Below are positions 59,335-64,000 of a stretch of 64,000 nucleotides of DNA, in pieces. Origin of the DNA: Bryobacterales bacterium (GTDB lineage: Bacteria > Acidobacteriota > Terriglobia > Bryobacterales > Bryobacteraceae). The position numbers and the translations under genes are program-made. The notes beneath the pieces are model-generated. The model saw nothing but the letters and a program-made list of their open reading frames with translations. It searched no databases and was not told where the DNA came from. Numbering within the stretch: the first letter of the stretch is position 1; each line of letters begins with the position of its first letter. The stretch is from assembly GCA_020846745.1 (NCBI GenBank), contig JADLDI010000153.1:1-64000 (forward strand), read 5' to 3'.

Positions 59335-60552
59335 TTACGGGCTAACCGATCCGTCCAGTTCGTCGGCGGAAAAGGTGAGATCGCGGTCGAGCACCATTTC
59401 GACAATCGTGCCGGCCGGCAGCTGCGCCTCGGGTCCGCGGGAGCCGAGCACCCCTGCCAAGCCGGCCACAGCGCCCGCCGCCGCACCGATGCCCGCACCC
59501 ATACCCGCGCGGCCGCCGATGCTGCCGGCCACACCGCCGATACCGGCGCCGGCGGCTGTCGTCTGTCCCACTGTGCGCGCATCGCCCGACTTGTTGCCGC
59601 CACCGCCGATGCGGCCTTCCTGCCGGGCTAGTTTGTCGCTGGACTGTCCTTCGGCCGAGCCGACACGAGCGCGGAAGTCCCGAGTGACTCCGTTGTTCAG
59701 CAACAGCGAGTCGAAGCGAATGAATAGCTCACCTTGACCTTTGACGCGGCCGGGCCGCTTGACCTCGGTGACGGTTCCGTTTACATGACTGCCTGGCGGA
59801 ATGACGATACGGCCCGAGATCGCTACCGGGTAAACGGTTTTGAGGTAGATGCGATCACCCGGGTTCGCCGTGCGCGTACTCACACTGCTCACCAGGGCGA
59901 GCGGGAGTTTGCTGCCGCGCTCGACAACGAAGGTGATAACCGGCGGTTTGGGCTGTGGTGGTGTGGACGGCGGCTGTGGCCTGAACACCGGCGCACTCGG
60001 CAGTGCCGTCGGCGTCGGAAGGACCGCTTCAGGGGCTTCCGGAGGCGGCGGCGCGGGCAGGGCGCCCTCACGCTGGTAGACGAGTTGCGCTTCGCGTTCG
60101 CCTGCAGCGCTTACCATCTGACGGCGAATGCGCAGCGTGTTGCGGTCGCGCGACAGGGACCAGCGGTCCATCAGCGTGTACTGTGGACCGGCGTTGGGAA
60201 CGACAAGCACGTTCGCCATGATGGCATCGCCTTCCCACTTCGCCATGATGTTATGGGTAGCTGAGGCGTTCTGAAGGCGGCGCTCGCGGCGGTCGACAGT
60301 GAAGGAGCAGTCCTCCGCGGCACGTCCTTGAAGTTCCGCCTTACAGCGCAGTTCCGACCCGCGCTGCTCAATTTGAAGTACCGTGGCCGCGGCATGCGGC
60401 AGAGTAAGAGTGCTGCGGTCGGCGTTCAATCGCCAGGTACCGCTAAAATCCGAGTCGACGGCGAGAAGAATCAAAGCCGCAAGGTGGAGTAAGCCAAGTA
60501 GACGTATAGCTCGGCTGGTTTGACGGTGTGTTATCGAAAACGGGCTCGACAT
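59335..60552 (-). CDS. Envelope protein with VirB10/TrbI-like C-terminal domain
   Basis: A 405-residue protein with a hydrophobic N-terminal segment (IRLLGLLHLAALILLAV, about 17-33). Residues 35-165 form a beta-rich domain (DFSGTWRLNADRSTLTL) of the kind found in acidobacterial lipocalin-like proteins. A Pro-rich linker (about 165-205) leads to a C-terminal part that recalls TrbI/VirB10: GDRIYLKTVYPVAISGRIVI, PPGSHVNGTVTEVKRPG, and LPAGTIVEMVLDRDL. Between these lies a glycine-zipper stretch (GAGIGGVAGSIGGRAGMGAG). No other conjugation gene is near, so a secretion role is doubtful. Start fixed by GGAGG five bases upstream. Confidence 0.7.
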   Translation of the reverse strand: MSSPFSITHRQTSRAIRLLGLLHLAALILLAVDSDFSGTWRLNADRSTLTLPHAAATVLQIEQRGSELRCKAELQGRAAEDCSFTVDRRERRLQNASATHNIMAKWEGDAIMANVLVVPNAGPQYTLMDRWSLSRDRNTLRIRRQMVSAAGEREAQLVYQREGALPAPPPPEAPEAVLPTPTALPSAPVFRPQPPSTPPQPKPPVITFVVERGSKLPLALVSSVSTRTANPGDRIYLKTVYPVAISGRIVIPPGSHVNGTVTEVKRPGRVKGQGELFIRFDSLLLNNGVTRDFRARVGSAEGQSSDKLARQEGRIGGGGNKSGDARTVGQTTAAGAGIGGVAGSIGGRAGMGAGIGAAAGAVAGLAGVLGSRGPEAQLPAGTIVEMVLDRDLTFSADELDGSVSP

Positions 60553-60700
60553 GTCGCCTCCGCAAAACGACGGACGAATACTTAAGGAAAATTACGAGAG
60601 ACACTTTAGCAAAAGAGAAGATTGAGGGCCACCGGGGGTGATCCGACCGAAACCATTACACCGCCGGTGAGCAAAACAGCCTACGAAGCACCGTTCGCCG

Positions 60701-63034
60701 TCACGCAAACGGCATGTACGCGCGTTTGATCACCTTGCGGGGATCGTGGGCCAGCGTGTCCGGACCTAGCCGGTCGAGCGGACCCATGATGGTCACCAGA
60801 TTCATGATTTTGCGTTGCAGGTCGGGCGAGGACGCGATGGTATCGATGAGATACGGCCAGACGCCTTCTCTTCCAGTAATGCCGTGGACGCCGATGCGCT
60901 TACCTTCGTGATCGAGGGTGAACTCGAGCTTGTTGAAGATGATGTCGTTCATAGGCACGCCGTTGAGCGTTATGGAGGGGTCGCCATAAAGGCCGAACAG
61001 CACGATGGTCCCGTTTGGCTTCACCAGATTCAGGCAAAGATCGAGCACCTTGCGATTGCCGCCGGCGATATCGACGACAGCGTCGAATCCCTGGCCTTCG
61101 GTCAGCCCGGCGACCTTCGCGTCCAAGTCCGGATCGAGCGAGTTCACCACAGCGTCCGCGCCAAACTGCCGCGCCATTTCCAAACGGTGCGGATCGATTT
61201 CGAAAGCCACGAGTTGCTGCACGCCAAACGACTTGGCGAATAACTGGGTTACTAAGCCGTGATAGCCGCAGCCGATGATAGCCACGCGACCGGTAAGGCG
61301 ATTATCGAACAGGTGCTTCGCCACCAGGCAATCGTTGCCGATGCCTTCGAGCAGCGAGGGGAAGAAGTCGGAATGCGACAGCGAGTCCGGAATGAGGTGC
61401 GCGCAGTAAGTCGGAATGACGGCGTATTCGGCGTAGCCGCCATGCAGCGGGCGTAAGTATTGGTCGGTGGTGATGCGGGGTCCCCAGAGGCCGATGATTC
61501 CTTCCTCTTTATATCCGGGTAGCGCGTAATGCGATTCGGCGGCTACGTGCTGGCCAATCTTGAATCCGCGCACGTTGTCGCCCAGTGCGACTATTTCGCC
61601 GTATAACTCGTGGCCGGGAATGGTGCCGTCGTGGGCGTGCTTGAACTTACCGCGGAACAGGTCCTCATCGGTGCCGCACACCGAGGTGCAAGCCACTTTC
61701 ACGAGTAGCTCGCCGGGCTTAGGCGCCGGCAACGGGACAGTTTGTAATTCGAGGTGACCACCGCCGGGCACAGGCCGCGACCGGTACACCCAGGCACGCA
61801 TCATTTTGGGTTTTGACCTGTCGGCCGCCGCCACGCTGTGGTTCGCGCCCGACGACAACACGCCTTCTTCCCGCGCGGCGAGGGCGAAGTTGTCGATGCA
61901 GAGGTCCACTTGCTCGGGCGTGTGTGCGGCTGAGAGTTGCACGCGGATGCGCGCCGCACCTTTGGGCACCACGGGATAGGAGAAGCCGATAACGTAGACG
62001 CCGAGGTCGAGCAAACGGTCTGCCATGCGGGTGGCCAGGCGTGCGTCGCCGAGCATCACCGGAACGATGGGATGAACGCCATCGGGGATGGTGAACCCAA
62101 GCTGCCGCATGGACGTACGGAACCGCTTCGTGTTGGCCCGTAGACGCTCGCGCAATTCAGCGCCTTCATCAGACTGCACTACGTCGAGCGCCGCCAGCGC
62201 GCCCGCCACCAGGCAAGGCGCCAGCGAGTTGGAGAACAGGTACGGCCGGGACGTGTTCCGCATCCACTCGATAAACGTTTTCGGGCCGGAAGTGTAGCCG
62301 CCGCTCGCCCCGCCGAGCGCCTTGCCGAGCGTGCCGGTATAGATATCCGGGTGGACCCCAAAGTGCTCGCCGGTACCGCGGCCGTGGTCGCCAATGAAGC
62401 CGGTGGCATGCGAATCGTCGACGATCAGCAGCGCGTCATTGCGGCGCGCGATGGGCATCAGCTTGTCTAAAGGGGCGAGAATGCCGTCCATCGAAAACAC
62501 GCCGTCGGTGACCGCGATGGTGACGCCGCCCGCGGCTTCCTTCAGCGCCCGGTCGAAATCGGCCGGATCGTCCTCTTTATAGGTGAACCGGCGCGCCTTG
62601 GCCAACCGCACACCGTCGATGATCGACGCGTGGTTCAGGCGGGCCGAAACGATGGCGTCTTCCTCGCCGAGCGCGGATTCGAACAAACCGCCATTGGCGT
62701 CGAACGCGGATGTATAGAGAATCGTGTCTTCCGTTCCCAAAAAGATGGACAACCGCTCTTCGAGCAGCTTGTGGATCGCCTGTGTGCCGCAGATGAACCG
62801 CACACTCGACAGCCCGTAGCCGTACACGTTAATTCCGTGCTGTACGGCCTCTACGACGCGCGGATGGTTCGCGAGGCCAAGGTAGTTGTTGGAACAGAAG
62901 TTCAAAACCGGCGTGTTTGAGCCCTTCAAAAAGATCTGAGTCGATTGGGAAGAGACGATAATTCGCTCGTGCTTGCGCAACCCAGCCTGCTCTCTTTCCT
63001 GCAGTTGGGTCTGGAGCCTGTCGAAGAGCTTCAT
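60701..63034 (-). CDS. Fusion: 2-amino-3-ketobutyrate CoA ligase (KBL) with threonine-dehydrogenase-like MDR domain
   Basis: A 777-residue single chain. Residues 1-395 are a KBL/alpha-oxoamine synthase: LNFCSNNYLGLANHP, SVRFICGTQ, VTDGVFSMDG, DDSHATGF, and the PLP lysine in TGTLGKALGG (Lys238). After a linker, residues 411-777 are a zinc-type medium-chain dehydrogenase: catalytic Cys453 in SVCGTDEDL, GHE (474-476), Rossmann loop IIGCGYHG. In E. coli kbl and tdh are separate neighbours that turn threonine to glycine and acetyl-CoA. The four structural-zinc Cys of typical TDH are absent (ESHYALPGYKEE instead), so the second half may not be a TDH. ATG 63034; the upstream open frame is unrelated. 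Confidence 0.88.
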   Translation of the reverse strand: MKLFDRLQTQLQEREQAGLRKHERIIVSSQSTQIFLKGSNTPVLNFCSNNYLGLANHPRVVEAVQHGINVYGYGLSSVRFICGTQAIHKLLEERLSIFLGTEDTILYTSAFDANGGLFESALGEEDAIVSARLNHASIIDGVRLAKARRFTYKEDDPADFDRALKEAAGGVTIAVTDGVFSMDGILAPLDKLMPIARRNDALLIVDDSHATGFIGDHGRGTGEHFGVHPDIYTGTLGKALGGASGGYTSGPKTFIEWMRNTSRPYLFSNSLAPCLVAGALAALDVVQSDEGAELRERLRANTKRFRTSMRQLGFTIPDGVHPIVPVMLGDARLATRMADRLLDLGVYVIGFSYPVVPKGAARIRVQLSAAHTPEQVDLCIDNFALAAREEGVLSSGANHSVAAADRSKPKMMRAWVYRSRPVPGGGHLELQTVPLPAPKPGELLVKVACTSVCGTDEDLFRGKFKHAHDGTIPGHELYGEIVALGDNVRGFKIGQHVAAESHYALPGYKEEGIIGLWGPRITTDQYLRPLHGGYAEYAVIPTYCAHLIPDSLSHSDFFPSLLEGIGNDCLVAKHLFDNRLTGRVAIIGCGYHGLVTQLFAKSFGVQQLVAFEIDPHRLEMARQFGADAVVNSLDPDLDAKVAGLTEGQGFDAVVDIAGGNRKVLDLCLNLVKPNGTIVLFGLYGDPSITLNGVPMNDIIFNKLEFTLDHEGKRIGVHGITGREGVWPYLIDTIASSPDLQRKIMNLVTIMGPLDRLGPDTLAHDPRKVIKRAYMPFA

Positions 63035-63057
63035 GCCTCTATTATGGGAGGGAGCGT

Positions 63058-63906
63058 ATGTGGGCGGTAGTGGTTCTCGTCTTATTTCAGATTCCAGACC
63101 CCGCCGGAACCGCGCAGTTTGAGCCGCTGTACCGCGAAGAAGTGGCCCGTGTGGAGCGCCAATACGGCGCCACGCATCCGAAAGCGGCCCAGGCCGTGCG
63201 CGATCTCGCCTTGTTCGTCCGAGGACAGGGGCGCCCGGATGAAGCGCGCGACTTGCTGCGGCGCGTGGTGGCGATCGAGGCCAAGCCCGACGATCTGCTG
63301 GCGCTGGCCGAACTGAGTCCGCCAGCCGAAGCGGGCCCACTGCTCGAACGCTCACTTGGTATTAAAGAAACGCCCGAAGCGCACCACCGGTTGGCCGATC
63401 TGCTGGCCGGAGCGCGCCAGTTGGAACCCGCGGAAAAGCATTACGAGCGCGCCATCGCGATGTATCAAGCCGCCAACCGTCCGGAGGGAGGCGTTGCCCT
63501 GAACGATCTCGGCTTCCTGTACGAAAACACGGAACGCTACAAACAAGCGGAAGCACTCTATCGGCGGGCGTTGGCGGCGCATCAACGGGTCCACGGCGCG
63601 AAGCATCCAGAGGTGGCCACAACACTGAATAACCTTGGCAGCACGCTGGGTGCGCAGGGCCGGTTTACGGAGGCCGAACCGCTGGTCCGCCGGGCGCTCA
63701 CGATGTTCGAGCAGACGCTCACACCGGTCCACGAGCGCATTGCCGCGTGCGCCGCAAACCTGGCCGACATGCTGGGAGCGACCAACCGCGCCGCCGCCGC
63801 GAAGCCGCTATATGAACGCGCGGCCAAGATCTACGACCTGTTGGGGCGGCCGCAAGAAGCAGCGGATATACGATCGCGTGCCGCGGCGGGCGGGCCTCAG
63901 CGATAA
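63058..63906 (+). CDS. Tetratricopeptide-repeat protein
   Basis: A 282-residue protein with a hydrophobic leader (MWAVVVLVLFQI) and about six TPR units of the kinesin-light-chain kind (AVRDLALFVRGQGRPDEARD, VALNDLGFLYENTERYKQAE, TTLNNLGSTLGAQGRFTEAE, ACAANLADMLGATNRAAAA). Probably exported or membrane-tethered and acting as a protein-binding scaffold. GGAGGGAG precedes the ATG. Diverges from the KBL fusion 23 bases away. The partner is unknown. Confidence 0.85.
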   Translation: MWAVVVLVLFQIPDPAGTAQFEPLYREEVARVERQYGATHPKAAQAVRDLALFVRGQGRPDEARDLLRRVVAIEAKPDDLLALAELSPPAEAGPLLERSLGIKETPEAHHRLADLLAGARQLEPAEKHYERAIAMYQAANRPEGGVALNDLGFLYENTERYKQAEALYRRALAAHQRVHGAKHPEVATTLNNLGSTLGAQGRFTEAEPLVRRALTMFEQTLTPVHERIAACAANLADMLGATNRAAAAKPLYERAAKIYDLLGRPQEAADIRSRAAAGGPQR

Positions 63907-64000
63907 GTCTTGTCGTCGAGCCGGTCGAGATTCATGTTGCTCGAGAATACGCCGAGCGTAATGATCGCGAAGGTGAAGGTCGGGTTACCCGATTCGATGT
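63897..64000 (-). CDS. 3' end of an unidentified gene, cut by window edge
   Basis: A leftward frame enters from the edge and stops with TGA at 63897-63899, giving 34 visible codons ending in TLGVFSSNMNLDRLDDKTYR. It is tail-to-tail with the TPR gene, overlapping by ten bases. Open through its whole visible length and with ordinary third-position GC, so likely real, but too short for me to assign to a family. Confidence 0.5.
   Translation of the reverse strand, partial: IESGNPTFTFAIITLGVFSSNMNLDRLDDKTYR

Noticed and set aside
59263..59631. Rightward frame beginning MSANTKK
   Set aside because: Starts like the STGPRTEEGK family but has no further similarity and runs antisense through the VirB10-like gene.
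63035..63355. 107-codon N-terminal extension of the KBL fusion
   Set aside because: It overlaps the divergent TPR gene antisense, and KBL homology begins exactly at 63034.

Overview
The window is high-GC bacterial chromosome with the gene content of an acidobacterium of the Solibacter/Bryobacter (Bryobacterales) type. The support is indirect but consistent. A secreted beta-helix protein ends in a domain that resembles the Solibacter-type C-terminal domain (TIGR03437). There is a DUF1592/DUF1552/ankyrin operon, an ECF sigma factor of the PF07638/TIGR02999 kind beside a Ser/Thr kinase, a protein of the 'STGPRTEEGK' family, and several very long secreted Ig-like proteins. No rRNA, tRNA, CRISPR array, integrase, transposase or phage gene was seen. 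The assignment rests on remembered family distributions, not on a search.

Layout. 1-304: truncated small-family gene, then a spacer rich in hairpins. 590-5070: gamma-carbonic anhydrase-like, hisS, aspS and an SMP-30 protein in one rightward run. 5094-8531: pyruvate carboxylase (leftward). 8623-9558: SNGP-repeat DUF4097 lipoprotein, followed by a 577-base noncoding stretch with palindromes and a 33-base tandem repeat. 10136-12549: ahcY diverging from an ArsR-methyltransferase fusion, probably its regulator. 12550-17683: leftward ankyrin, DUF1552 and DUF1592 operon. 17871-21908: Gfo/Idh/MocA oxidoreductase and the beta-helix protein. 22177-28049: ATP synthase genes b', b, delta, alpha, gamma, beta, epsilon, without a and c. 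28155-31764: sugar-isomerase/L-rhamnose group. 31824-38093: GH13 trehalose-synthase-like enzyme, PAS histidine kinase, and a Ser/Thr kinase fused to a formylglycine-enzyme-like domain. 38359-42066: 1235-residue Ig-repeat protein. 42076-46074: symporter, M24 peptidase and a catalytically gutted GH31 protein. 46139-52295: rhodanese, rimO, yacG, pgpA, an IPT-propeller protein, cinA, and a membrane-anchored GNAT-like protein. 52410-58948: Ig-like secreted protein, ECF sigma factor, and propeller-Ser/Thr kinase. 59080-59244: decayed relative of the first gene. 59335-64000: VirB10-like protein, a one-chain KBL-alcohol dehydrogenase fusion, a TPR protein, and the 3' end of an unknown gene.

How the genes fit together. 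Housekeeping functions (two aminoacyl-tRNA synthetases, F-type ATPase, anaplerotic pyruvate carboxylase, SAM-cycle hydrolase, S12 methylthiolation, phosphatidylglycerophosphatase) alternate with carbohydrate or peptide scavenging and with one-component and kinase signalling. The points most worth following are: the ahcY/ArsR-methyltransferase pair with a readable promoter inside the regulator's first codons; the KBL-MDR fusion lacking the structural-zinc cysteines; a two-component-style periplasmic propeller wired to a Ser/Thr kinase; the GH31 relic in a peptide-uptake operon; and the decayed second copy of the STGPRTEEGK-family gene.
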